NCBI GenBank assembly: GCA_905201055.1
Contig: CAJKMT010000037.1
Span: forward strand, 1 to 17,842
Direction: 5' to 3'
Origin: an uncultured Sutterella sp.
GTDB lineage: Bacteria; Pseudomonadota; Gammaproteobacteria; Burkholderiales; Burkholderiaceae_F
DNA length: 17,842 nucleotides
Shown: piece after piece, positions 6,595 through 14,798 of the stretch
Layout of the letters: every line of letters begins with the position of its first letter
How positions within the stretch are numbered: the stretch's first letter is position 1
Position numbers and translations under genes: made by a program
The notes under the pieces: generated by a model
What the model saw: the letters and a program-made list of their open reading frames with translations, nothing else
What the model was told of the DNA's origin: nothing
Databases searched by the model: none

Positions 6595-6597
6595 ACC

Positions 6598-7392
6598 ATG
6601 GCAGCCCCAAAGCTTTACCGGCGACTGGCGACAGGACTGGCATTTGCGGTCTTCGGCGGCCTGGGCGTGTTTTTTCAGTTTTTGATCTTCCCGGGCATTG
6701 TCCTTGTCATTCGAAATAAAGCGCGCCGTAAAATTCTTGCCCGCCGAGTGATACACCTCACTTTTAAATGGTTTATTGCCTTTATTCGGGCAATCGGCAT
6801 CCTGGATTGGAAGGCTGAGAATCTTGAAAAGCTTCAAAAGCCCGGTCAGCTCATCCTCGCCAACCACCTCACCTTAATTGATGTGGTGTTTCTTTTCTCG
6901 TTTGTTCCCAATGCCTGCGCGATCATTAAGTCGGGCTTGGCGAAAAACCCGTTTACCTGGGGTGCAGTTTATGCGGCAGGATACATCACCAATGATTCAG
7001 GGCCCGAGCTCATTGAAGATTGCGTGAAGGAATTGAAATCGGGCGCGAGTTTAATCATCTTCCCTGAAGGCACCCGCACACCGCAGGGGCAAGTTCCCAA
7101 ACTCAAACACGGCGCAATGATCACCGCTTTTGAAAGTGATATCGATCCGACATTAGTCAAAATCACGTGCGAACCATTGAGCCTCACAAAAGGATCCCAC
7201 TGGTGGGATGTTCCTGAAAAACCGATGTTTTTTACCTTCTCGGTTCTCGGACAATTGTCCGTTGAACCCTATCGAACGCTCTATAAAAACAGCGCTCCGA
7301 AGGCGGTGCGCGCCCTGAGCCGAGAGATTTTTGGTGTATTATTTCCTGACTTCGTCAATAAACAAAGCGAAAAAGGCACCGATAATGTCTGA
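6598..7392 (+). CDS. apeD: PlsC-family acyltransferase of the aryl polyene operon (ApeD-like)
   Basis: The 264-residue protein belongs to the lysophospholipid/1-acylglycerol-3-phosphate acyltransferase superfamily. The catalytic H-x4-D motif is present as NHLTLID (His90, Asp95), and the acceptor-binding FPEGTRT motif lies at residues 155-161. A hydrophobic segment (about residues 11-38) should anchor it to the inner membrane with the active site facing the cytoplasm. In aryl polyene clusters such enzymes are thought to help build or load the lipid anchor; the exact acceptor is not established. It overlaps the following acyl carrier protein gene by eight bases, which implies translational coupling. 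Confidence 0.85.
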   Translation: MAAPKLYRRLATGLAFAVFGGLGVFFQFLIFPGIVLVIRNKARRKILARRVIHLTFKWFIAFIRAIGILDWKAENLEKLQKPGQLILANHLTLIDVVFLFSFVPNACAIIKSGLAKNPFTWGAVYAAGYITNDSGPELIEDCVKELKSGASLIIFPEGTRTPQGQVPKLKHGAMITAFESDIDPTLVKITCEPLSLTKGSHWWDVPEKPMFFTFSVLGQLSVEPYRTLYKNSAPKAVRALSREIFGVLFPDFVNKQSEKGTDNV

Positions 7393-7651
7393 TGTTTTAA
7401 AAGAAGAACTCAAAACCCTGATCATCGAATCGCTCAATCTTGAAGATCTGACGACTGACGATATCACTGATGATATGCCTCTTTTTTCCGATGAAGGCCT
7501 CGGGCTTGACAGCGTGGACGGTCAGGAATTGGGACTGGCTTTGAAGAAAAAGTACAATATCAGTCTCAACGCTGAAGCCGCTGAAACGCAGCAATACTTT
7601 AAAAACATCAATTCGCTTGCCCAATGCATCGAAACGTTTCGCAGTAAGTAA
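7385..7651 (+). CDS. apeE: Acyl carrier protein (first of two; ApeE-like)
   Basis: This 88-residue acidic helical protein has the phosphopantetheine attachment site GLDSVD (Ser43), preceded by the FSDEGLGLDS context typical of aryl polyene and polyketide ACPs. The holo form would carry the growing polyene. An open frame extends upstream to 7331 inside the acyltransferase gene, but the ATG at 7385, preceded by AAGG, gives a normal ACP N-terminus. The eight-base overlap with the previous gene supports that start. A six-base gap separates it from the second ACP. Confidence 0.92.
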   Translation: MSDVLKEELKTLIIESLNLEDLTTDDITDDMPLFSDEGLGLDSVDGQELGLALKKKYNISLNAEAAETQQYFKNINSLAQCIETFRSK

Positions 7652-7657
7652 TTCGTC

Positions 7658-7930
7658 ATGACAGTCACTAAAGAAGAAATTTTTGAAAAACTCCAAACGG
7701 CTTTAAACGAAACGTTTGAAATTGAACCGGAGCGCATCACGCGCGAAGCCCGTTTGATGGAAGATCTGGAAATCGACAGCATCGACGCGATCGACCTTCT
7801 CGTGCAGCTCAAGCCTATGCTCGGCAAACGCAAGATTGACCCGTCTTATTTCTACAAGATGCGCACGGTGGGTGACGTGGTTGACGGTTTGTACGACCTT
7901 TTAAGTCAACCGGAAGAACCGGCTGCGTGA
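7658..7930 (+). CDS. apeF: Acyl carrier protein (second; ApeF-like)
   Basis: The 90-residue carrier protein has the attachment motif LEIDSIDAIDL (Ser41), followed by LVQLKPMLGKRKIDPSYFYKMRTVGDVVDGL, a usual helix III/IV pattern. It differs clearly in sequence from the first ACP, so the two probably have separate roles. One could carry the aryl starter and the other the extending chain; this split is inference. The stop overlaps the start of the next gene (TGATG). Confidence 0.92.
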   Translation: MTVTKEEIFEKLQTALNETFEIEPERITREARLMEDLEIDSIDAIDLLVQLKPMLGKRKIDPSYFYKMRTVGDVVDGLYDLLSQPEEPAA

Positions 7931-8466
7931 TGTTCGGACGAATTCTCTCGGCCGTTTTAACCGTTGCCTATCCTTTCGTCGTATTTTTCGGTCTTAAATA
8001 CTGGGGGCTTAACGCCCTCATTATTTTGATTGTGGCGCTCTGCGGGCTCAATTGTCTGCTTAAACCCGGACGCTTTTCCGCCCTCTTTTTCACGGTGGCT
8101 TTAATATTGGCTGCAGCAAGCTTTTTTACCGGTGTCACTCTGCCGCTTAAACTTTATCCCGTTGCAATCAGCGCCACGCTGCTTGCGACCTTTGCATTAA
8201 GTCTTTTTTCAAAGCAGTCAGCCATTGAACGCATTGCAAGAATTCAGGACCCTAATCTGCCGCCAGAAGGCGTGCGCTACACAAGAAAACTCACACTGAT
8301 TTGGTGCGCCTTTTTCCTTATTAACGGCTGCGTAGCTCTTTGGACAGCAGTGGCAGCCGACGAGGCCCTTTGGGCAATCTATAACGGCTTTGTCTCTTAT
8401 CTTTTGATCGGACTTCTTTTAGTCGGAGAGTGGCTATTTCGCCGTTTTGTCATCAAGAAACACTAA
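7930..8466 (+). CDS. apeG: COG4648-type inner-membrane protein (ApeG-like)
   Basis: The 178-residue protein is mostly hydrophobic, with about five membrane segments: residues 4-22 and 25-42, two between about 48 and 95, and a C-terminal pair around 120-168. Between the halves is the conserved cytoplasmic-looking stretch SAIERIARIQDPNLPPEGVRYTRKLT (about 97-122), a hallmark of the predicted membrane protein family that travels with aryl polyene genes. Its activity is unknown; a role in assembly or export is guessed from context. A GTG one codon earlier is possible, but the ATG at 7930 overlaps the ACP stop as TGATG, the usual coupled arrangement. Confidence 0.82.
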   Translation: MFGRILSAVLTVAYPFVVFFGLKYWGLNALIILIVALCGLNCLLKPGRFSALFFTVALILAAASFFTGVTLPLKLYPVAISATLLATFALSLFSKQSAIERIARIQDPNLPPEGVRYTRKLTLIWCAFFLINGCVALWTAVAADEALWAIYNGFVSYLLIGLLLVGEWLFRRFVIKKH

Positions 8467-8499
8467 AATTAGACAATCAGCCTTTCAATTTTGCCGATT

Positions 8500-10197
8500 A
8501 TGGATATTCTGGACGCACTCAAACACCGTGATCCCTCTGCCCCCGTTGGTCTTGAAGGCAATCGGATCATTACAGTTTCGGCTTTTTTAGAAGAAGTTGG
8601 CCGCTGGAGCCGCTTTTTCCGACAATTGGGTTCGCCCAAAACTGTACTGTACTGCCAAAACCGCATTCGTTTTTGCGAAGCGCTGCTTGGCGCCTGGTGC
8701 GCCCGGACACTGACGGTGCTGCCGAGTGACTTGACAGAAGCCACACGTACGAGACTCGAAGCCGAAGGCGCTTATTTTGTGCTCGACGATTCACCGTGCC
8801 TTGCGGAAAACAGGGGCGATGACGTCAATACGCTCACCCTTTCCTTTAACGAGATACTCGCCGAACTTTTTACTTCGGGTTCGACGGGCGAGCCCACGCG
8901 TGTTCCCAAAACCCTCTCACAGGTTTTAGCCGATATTGAAACGCTCGATTCAGACTTCCCGATCCGCCCTGCCGAAGATGCGATTGTTTTTTCTACGGTT
9001 TCGCATCAGCACATCTACGGTTTTCTTTGGGCTGCGCTTTGGCCGCTAGCCACCGGGCGCCTTATTACAGCGGATCGCCTCGTTTTTCCTGAAAATATTC
9101 TTCAGGCACTGCTTGCTCACGAGAAAGTCATTCTGGTGACAAGCCCTGCGCACCTTAAACGCCTGCCCACCGATCTTGACTGGGCAAGCGGACGCACGCA
9201 TCTTGATTGTCTCGTGAGCTCCGGCGGTCCCCTCAATGACGAGGGGTTAAAACTAAGCTCGCTTGCGTTCGGCAAAACGCCTTTTGAGATCCTGGGCAGC
9301 ACCGAATTGGACGGCATTGCCTGGCGGCAGCGCAAAATCAATCAGGACGGCACCATTGATTCGGTAAGCACAGCCTGGCGTGCCATGCCGGGCACAGAAC
9401 TTTCCAAAAACCAAGAGGGCATTCTTCAGGTTCGCTCACAAAGACTCGATCCCCTCAACTGGACTCTGGGCAACGACTTGATAGAAACGCGTCCTGACGG
9501 GGCATTCACCTTGCTCGGGCGCACGGACAGAATCGTCAAAATTGAGGAAAAACGTCTGAGCCTCACAGCACTTGAAAAAGCCTGCGTAAAAAGCGGCTAT
9601 CTCCTTGAGGCCAAAGCCTTTTTGCTGCCGAAGACTCAAGAACTTGCGGTGGTTGCCGTCCCGAGCGGCTCTTCCCGATCCCTTTTAAAGGATAAATGGC
9701 AGTTTATTAAAGCCATTGAAAGGACGCTCAGAAAAGAATTTGAGCCGGTCCTTTTGCCGCACCGCTGGCGCTTTGAGCCCGTGATGCCCACCAATTCGCA
9801 AAGTAAATACACCATTGAGTCGCTCGCGGCGCTTTTTGATTCCCGGCACCCGGAACCCGCCGATTGGGATTTAAGCCGCAATCACCTCTCGCTCTTTTTT
9901 AAGGCAAAAGGGAAAATGCCCTACTTTGACGGCCATTTCCCCGATTGGCCCATCATGCCGGGCGTCGCCCAGGTGCAGATTGCCGTGGAGGAATCCGCCC
10001 GCTATTTAAAAACGCCGCTTGAGGTGAGCAGCGTCACCAATCTGAAATTCATGGCGATCATTCGTCCAGAAACAGAATTGAAACTGACGGTTGATTTCGA
10101 TCCTCAAACGTTAAGGCTTCACTTCAGCTTTAATTCGCCCGACGGTCGGACACGCTACAGCACCGGAACGGTTCACTTTCTTCAAAAAGACGCTTAA
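8500..10197 (+). CDS. AMP-dependent acyl/aryl ligase fused to ApeI-like dehydratase (ApeH-ApeI fusion)
   Basis: The 565-residue protein has two parts. Residues ~1-445 form an adenylate-forming ligase: P-loop TSGSTGEPT (125-133), LGSTELDG (A5), the hinge region GRTDRIVKIEEKRLSL (A8) and the distal catalytic lysine in SQSKYTI (K436). Residues ~455-565 form a hot-dog dehydratase with YFDGHFPDWPIMPGVAQ, where His479 is the likely catalytic residue, matching the ApeI/FabA/FabZ-like family. The ligase should activate an aryl acid (probably 4-hydroxybenzoate-type) and load it on an ACP. The dehydratase should remove water from 3-hydroxyacyl-ACP to form each double bond. These activities are separate proteins in the best-studied APE clusters. 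The reading frame is continuous across the joint. The ATG at 8500 was preferred to a TTG at 8491; neither has a clear ribosome site. Confidence 0.88.
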   Translation: MDILDALKHRDPSAPVGLEGNRIITVSAFLEEVGRWSRFFRQLGSPKTVLYCQNRIRFCEALLGAWCARTLTVLPSDLTEATRTRLEAEGAYFVLDDSPCLAENRGDDVNTLTLSFNEILAELFTSGSTGEPTRVPKTLSQVLADIETLDSDFPIRPAEDAIVFSTVSHQHIYGFLWAALWPLATGRLITADRLVFPENILQALLAHEKVILVTSPAHLKRLPTDLDWASGRTHLDCLVSSGGPLNDEGLKLSSLAFGKTPFEILGSTELDGIAWRQRKINQDGTIDSVSTAWRAMPGTELSKNQEGILQVRSQRLDPLNWTLGNDLIETRPDGAFTLLGRTDRIVKIEEKRLSLTALEKACVKSGYLLEAKAFLLPKTQELAVVAVPSGSSRSLLKDKWQFIKAIERTLRKEFEPVLLPHRWRFEPVMPTNSQSKYTIESLAALFDSRHPEPADWDLSRNHLSLFFKAKGKMPYFDGHFPDWPIMPGVAQVQIAVEESARYLKTPLEVSSVTNLKFMAIIRPETELKLTVDFDPQTLRLHFSFNSPDGRTRYSTGTVHFLQKDA

Positions 10198-10209
10198 AAG
10201 GTCGGGGCT

Positions 10210-10956
10210 ATGCTAAAACCGCTTTTTCTCATCCCCGACTACAACCACCCGGACACGATTAAAAAGGTCGCAGGCGACTGCCTGGCTTTCGGTCATGATG
10301 TTTTGATTGTCGATGACGGCAGCGATGAAAATACCCGGGAAAAGATCCGTGAGGCGGCAAGGCAGGATCCGCGAATTCACGTGTTAAGACTTAATGAAAA
10401 CAGCGGCAAGGGCGGCGCCGTGCTCGCGGGTTTTCAATGGGCAATTGCGCGCGGCTACACGCATGCCTTTCAGCTTGATGCCGACGGTCAGCAAGACCCT
10501 GGGGCCATCCCCGAATTTCTAAGGGTGATGGAAAATAATCCCGAAAAACTCATCTGCGGCTATCCCCTCTATGATGACTCGGTTCCCGCTTCAAGAAAAT
10601 GGGGACGCAAAATCACGGATTTCTGGATCGCGGTCAACACCCTTTCCTTTGCCTTTCGGGATGCGCTCTGCGGCTTTCGCATCTATCCTTTAAAAGCTGT
10701 AGAAAAATGGCTTACGATGAAACCCGCTGTCGGTCTTCGCATGGATTTTGATCCCGATATCATTGTTCAGCTTTACTGGCTGGGGCTTGATCCCGTGAAC
10801 CTGCCCGTGCGGGTAACCTATCCGATTGACGGCATCAGTCACTTCAAGCCCATCGAGAATCTCTATCTCAGTAAAATGCATGCCAGAAACTTTTTCGGAA
10901 TGCTAATGAGACTGCCGCGTCTGATCGGCCGACACTTCAATGGCAAAAAAGACTGA
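10210..10956 (+). CDS. GT2-family glycosyltransferase of the aryl polyene operon
   Basis: The 248-residue GT-A fold enzyme has IVDDGSDENT near residues 33-42, the GKGGAVLAGFQWA segment (about 67-79) and a metal-binding DADGQQD (Asp90, Asp92). The LCGFRIYP and DFDPDI motifs further on are typical of dolichol-phosphate-mannose-synthase-like GT2 proteins. No large membrane domain is present, so it is probably peripheral on the cytoplasmic face. In many APE clusters this domain is fused to an LpxL-like acyltransferase (ApeJ). Here it is a separate protein whose gene overlaps the acyltransferase gene by 17 bases. A purine-rich ribosome site precedes the ATG. It likely adds a sugar to the lipid or polyene intermediate; the sugar donor cannot be read from the sequence. 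Confidence 0.87.
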   Translation: MLKPLFLIPDYNHPDTIKKVAGDCLAFGHDVLIVDDGSDENTREKIREAARQDPRIHVLRLNENSGKGGAVLAGFQWAIARGYTHAFQLDADGQQDPGAIPEFLRVMENNPEKLICGYPLYDDSVPASRKWGRKITDFWIAVNTLSFAFRDALCGFRIYPLKAVEKWLTMKPAVGLRMDFDPDIIVQLYWLGLDPVNLPVRVTYPIDGISHFKPIENLYLSKMHARNFFGMLMRLPRLIGRHFNGKKD

Positions 10957-11887
10957 TCACTGGGCAAACAACGTTGAGCGCACTTCCGTGCTCGGCATCA
11001 GGCTCCTCTTTAACCTCTATCGGGTTTTGGGGCGCCTGCCCTTTTGCTTTGCCTTGGCACCCGTGGTGTTCTGCCTTTGGGCAACTGACAGCCGCGCGCG
11101 CGGAGCAAGTCTTGACTATTTAAAGCGGGCCAGGCTCGCAGGATACCTTTCCGAAGATCCCAACTCCTTTTTAACTTTAAAACACATGTACCGTTTTGCC
11201 GAGACGATTCTCGACAAAATGCTGGCTGCCTGGGATAAAAATTATTCGGAAAATTTAGTCATTGAAAATGAGTCGGTTATGACTGAGCTGATTGCTCAGA
11301 AAAAAGGCGCAGTGGTGCTGACTTCACACATGGGGTGCGTTGAGGCACTGATGCATCACGGCTCTATTTCGGAGCTGCCCATCATTGCACTGGTGCACAG
11401 CGCCAACACCGCCCGCTTTACCAATATGGTGCATCAGGCAGAAGCGCTCAAAAATATTGAATTCATGGAAGTGACGGAATTAAATCCGGCAAGCATCATG
11501 ACGCTTGAGGAAAAGTGCGCACAAGGCTACTTTATCTTTATTGCCGGAGACAGAATTCCCATTCAATCGGACTCCGTTGTGTCCGTGCCTTTTTTGAAGA
11601 GCCCTGCGACCTTTCCCACGGGCGGCGCGATTCTTGCCCTTATTTTGAAGTTACCCCTAATCAGTATGACGTGTTGGCGAGAGGCAAGTCCCCGACTCTA
11701 TGAAACAAAGAAAACAAACCGTTACCATGTGCGTTTTGCAATGATCGCCGATGCGGTAAGATTGCCGAGAAAAGAGCGGCAAAATGCTCTCACAAACTTG
11801 ATGGGCGCTTACGTCAGGGAACTTGAGCGGGGCCTGGCTGAAAGTCCTTTGGATTGGTTTAACTTTTATCGATTTTGGCAAAAATGA
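10940..11887 (+). CDS. LpxL/HtrB-family lipid acyltransferase (second half of split ApeJ)
   Basis: The 315-residue protein is of the bacterial lipid A acyltransferase type. The catalytic H-x4-E motif is seen as SHMGCVEA (His130, Glu135). A second block (FIAGDRIP, about 201-208) and the C-terminal SPLDWFNFYRFW signature complete the family pattern. An N-terminal hydrophobic segment (about residues 17-50) should anchor it in the inner membrane. It would transfer an acyl chain onto the APE lipid carrier. It begins inside the glycosyltransferase gene, and its stop overlaps the LolA-like start as ATGA. Given the common GT-acyltransferase fusion elsewhere, the two proteins probably form one complex. 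Confidence 0.87.
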   Translation: MAKKTDHWANNVERTSVLGIRLLFNLYRVLGRLPFCFALAPVVFCLWATDSRARGASLDYLKRARLAGYLSEDPNSFLTLKHMYRFAETILDKMLAAWDKNYSENLVIENESVMTELIAQKKGAVVLTSHMGCVEALMHHGSISELPIIALVHSANTARFTNMVHQAEALKNIEFMEVTELNPASIMTLEEKCAQGYFIFIAGDRIPIQSDSVVSVPFLKSPATFPTGGAILALILKLPLISMTCWREASPRLYETKKTNRYHVRFAMIADAVRLPRKERQNALTNLMGAYVRELERGLAESPLDWFNFYRFWQK

Positions 11888-12495
11888 TCAGACGAGTTAT
11901 CGCATCGACACTCACTGCCCTGTGCATTTCGGGCATGACAGGTACAAGTGTTTTTGCGCTTGAACTTGAGGATCTTTCCCAAACATTTGCCAAACAAACG
12001 TTATCGACCGGCCGCTTTGTTCAGGAGCGCGAGCTTGCGGGCTTTCCCAAACCCATGCGCACCGAAGGCGTTTACTATCTGAATCTGAAAAAAGGCATTG
12101 TTTGGGTCACAAAAAAACCTTTTGCCCACACGATGATCTTTTCCGATGCGGGAATCCGCACACAAAGTGAATATTCCGACAGTTACCTTTCCTCGCGCGA
12201 CATCCCGTACTTAAAGACAGTCAACGAATTGATGCTCGCCATTCTCGGTGCTGACACAGGCCGCCTGTCGCGAGACTTTGAGGTGAAACTCACGGGCAGC
12301 CCCGATCATTGGACCATGACGCTTGTCACCCGCAAGGATTCATCGCTTAATGCCGCCTTCAGCTCAATGACCGTGTCAGGATCCGATATGCCGAAAGTCA
12401 TAGAAATGACAAGCCGGCAAAACGAAACTACACGCCTGACGCTTTCCTCGCAGAAGGCCCTTAAGACGTGGCCCAAAGGAATTGATCCGCTATGA
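11884..12495 (+). CDS. apeL: LolA-like outer-membrane lipoprotein carrier (ApeL-like)
   Basis: The 203-residue protein has a Sec signal peptide (basic MIRR, hydrophobic core, likely cleavage after SVFA near residue 25). The mature part has a LolA-like pattern: FVQERELAGFPKPMRTEG, then YYLNLKKGIVWVTKKPFA, then a series of short beta strands. LolA proteins ferry lipidated cargo through the periplasm from inner to outer membrane. In APE operons this paralogue is thought to carry the polyene lipid or support the exporter. The ATG at 11884 forms an ATGA overlap with the acyltransferase stop and was chosen over an in-frame TTG at 11875. The end overlaps the exporter start in the same way. Confidence 0.85.
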   Translation: MIRRVIASTLTALCISGMTGTSVFALELEDLSQTFAKQTLSTGRFVQERELAGFPKPMRTEGVYYLNLKKGIVWVTKKPFAHTMIFSDAGIRTQSEYSDSYLSSRDIPYLKTVNELMLAILGADTGRLSRDFEVKLTGSPDHWTMTLVTRKDSSLNAAFSSMTVSGSDMPKVIEMTSRQNETTRLTLSSQKALKTWPKGIDPL

Positions 12496-14798
12496 AAGAG
12501 CGCGGGCGAGTGATATCGGCTTTGCTTTGGGCACTTTTGGTGCTCACGGCCATCGTGACTGTCGCGCAGTGGCTCTCTGCGCACCGGCCCGATGCCGATC
12601 TCATCGCTCTTTTGCCTGAAGACAAGACCGCAAGCTATGAAGAACAGTGGCTTCGCCGCTCGTTATCCGACCGTCATAAGGACACAATCACCGTGGCGGT
12701 CACTGTCAGTAATAAAGAGCCTGAAAGCATACGGACACTTTCACGGACATTTAATGCATGGCTTAAAGAGCACCCGGCTTTCAGTGCGGCCGATGAAGTA
12801 TTGCCCGACGGACAAACCGCCGAAACACTTAAGTCTTTGGCACTTCATCAATTAACGGATAAGGACCGCGAGTTTCTTGAAAAGGCCTCGGAAGACGCAC
12901 TTTTTGAAAGGGCGGTAAGAAAAGCTTCCGCACCCTTTAATGCTTCGGCCTTAACTTTTGCTGACGACCCCCTGGGGCTTGCCGATGCGTGGCTTGCCGA
13001 CCGTCTCTCACAATTTAAAGTCAGACTTGAGAACGGCGTTTTACTGGCCGATCATGACGCCAATACCTATGCGCTCTTTTTTATGCGCATTGACAACCGC
13101 TCGGTGATGAAAGAAAGCGCTGCCGCTGGCGAAGCACTGGCTGCGCTTGAAGAAAAATTTCAAAGGCTCTCCCCCGAATCTCAGGTGCTCATGACAGGGC
13201 TGCCGGTATTTTCCATGGCTGCTGCCAGTCAAGCCCAAAAGGAACTCACCCTGATCGGGTCGCTTTCTGCCCTAGGCATCATCGCCATCGCCTGGTTCTG
13301 GTTTGCCAACCTCCGGGCTCTTTTACTCATCATCGCGGTAAGCGCCCAGGCCTTTATTCTCGCCGTGGCTGCCACAGTCACTCTTTTGGGACAGATTCAT
13401 TTAATTACGCTTGTTTTCGGCACCACTCTGATCGGCATCACGGTGGACTATTCTGCGCATTATCTTTGCGCGAGGCTCGGTAAAAATGAAGCCCCCGGGC
13501 TGACACTTCGCAAGCTCCTTTCCGGACTCACACTGGCGCTTGTCTCCACCGCCGTCGGTTTTGCCCTCATGGCCTCAACGCCATTTCCGGGACTCACTCA
13601 AATTGCCCTATTTTGCGTCACAGGTGTCGTCTCCGCCTACGCAGCAGTGGTTCTGTGCCTGCCGCTTCTCGTCAAAAAGACGATGCCTTTTCGGGAAAGG
13701 CTTCAGCACTTGGCTGCCCACTTACAAAAAATTCCTTCTTTGGAAAGCTTAAACCGAAAAAGTCGAGCTCTTGTGATCACTCTGGGTGTAGCCTTTGTCA
13801 TCTCCGGCCTTGCTCGCATCGACTTAAACGCGTCCGTTTACGATCTCAACAAACCCGATCCCGAGCTGCTCAGAGAGACCGCAAGCCTCACGACGATTCT
13901 CAATACCCCATCAATTTCTCAATATTTTGTCATTCACGCCGACAGTGTTGATGAACTGCTTCAAAAAGAAGAGCTTCTTGAGACACAGTTTGCCGGGCTC
14001 GGTCTTTCCGATGCCTCACTTTTGAGCGCCGCCGATTGGGTGCCGTCAAAAGAAAAACATTTAGAAATCAATGAATTAAAAAATTCTTCATGCAGGAAAT
14101 TAAGCGCTCGTTTTAAAGCCTGGCTCGGCGCCCCCTTGGCTTGCGGCGAGCAAAGCGACCAAGCACCTGCGAGCGTATCCTATGAAACGCTTCTCAAACT
14201 CGGTCTTATCCCGCCCTCTTTAGAGGGGAATAATGGTGTCAGCGCTTTAGTGTTAATCAGCGGCATCACGCAGGAAAACCTTCCGCTTATCCGCTCACTT
14301 GAAAAACCCGAGAAAAATATCTTCTGGCTAGACTATCCCCAAGAGATTTCATCAATGCTTGCTTTGTATTGTGATCGGGTTCTGATGCTTTTGGCTCTGG
14401 CAATCGCCGCCACCGTCATTATTTTGACTGTGCGCTTTAAACGCGAAGCCTGGCGAGCCTATCTGCCTTGCATCACAGGCATTGCGCTTACCATGGCCGC
14501 TTTCGGCTGGATGGGGCAGGAGTTAAGTCTTTTTTCGCTTCTTGCCTGTGTGCTGCTGCTTGGACTGGGATTGGACTACGGAATCTTTCTCACTTCAGCT
14601 TCTCAGTCCAATCTCCGAACGATAGCTGCCATCACCTTTGCTGTGCTCACAACACTGTTATCATTCGGGCTGTTGGCTTTTTCCGAAACACCGGCGCTCA
14701 GAAGCTTCGGGCTTTGCATCATGATCGGAGAATTTTTCATCTGGTGCCTGACGCCCGCTTTCAGAAAGGATGCAATCAATGAAAAACAAAGTAATTAA
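12492..14798 (+). CDS. apeM: MMPL/RND-family exporter (ApeM-like)
   Basis: The 768-residue protein has the duplicated RND layout: a first membrane helix (about 8-26), a periplasmic loop to ~245, a membrane block (about 249-400), one helix (about 424-442), a second periplasmic loop to ~625 and a final membrane block (about 627-755). Each block carries an acidic residue of the proton-relay kind: Asp319 in GITVDYSAHY and Asp695 in GLGLDYGIF. MMPL proteins move lipids out of the inner membrane using the proton gradient, so this one should export the lipid-linked polyene to the LolA-like partner. It overlaps the upstream gene as ATGA and the downstream lipoprotein gene by 20 bases. Confidence 0.9.
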   Translation: MKERGRVISALLWALLVLTAIVTVAQWLSAHRPDADLIALLPEDKTASYEEQWLRRSLSDRHKDTITVAVTVSNKEPESIRTLSRTFNAWLKEHPAFSAADEVLPDGQTAETLKSLALHQLTDKDREFLEKASEDALFERAVRKASAPFNASALTFADDPLGLADAWLADRLSQFKVRLENGVLLADHDANTYALFFMRIDNRSVMKESAAAGEALAALEEKFQRLSPESQVLMTGLPVFSMAAASQAQKELTLIGSLSALGIIAIAWFWFANLRALLLIIAVSAQAFILAVAATVTLLGQIHLITLVFGTTLIGITVDYSAHYLCARLGKNEAPGLTLRKLLSGLTLALVSTAVGFALMASTPFPGLTQIALFCVTGVVSAYAAVVLCLPLLVKKTMPFRERLQHLAAHLQKIPSLESLNRKSRALVITLGVAFVISGLARIDLNASVYDLNKPDPELLRETASLTTILNTPSISQYFVIHADSVDELLQKEELLETQFAGLGLSDASLLSAADWVPSKEKHLEINELKNSSCRKLSARFKAWLGAPLACGEQSDQAPASVSYETLLKLGLIPPSLEGNNGVSALVLISGITQENLPLIRSLEKPEKNIFWLDYPQEISSMLALYCDRVLMLLALAIAATVIILTVRFKREAWRAYLPCITGIALTMAAFGWMGQELSLFSLLACVLLLGLGLDYGIFLTSASQSNLRTIAAITFAVLTTLLSFGLLAFSETPALRSFGLCIMIGEFFIWCLTPAFRKDAINEKQSN

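Noticed and set aside
7331..7384. Upstream extension of the first acyl carrier protein
   Set aside because: The extra 18 residues lie inside the acyltransferase gene, and the ATG at 7385 has its own ribosome site and gives a standard ACP length.
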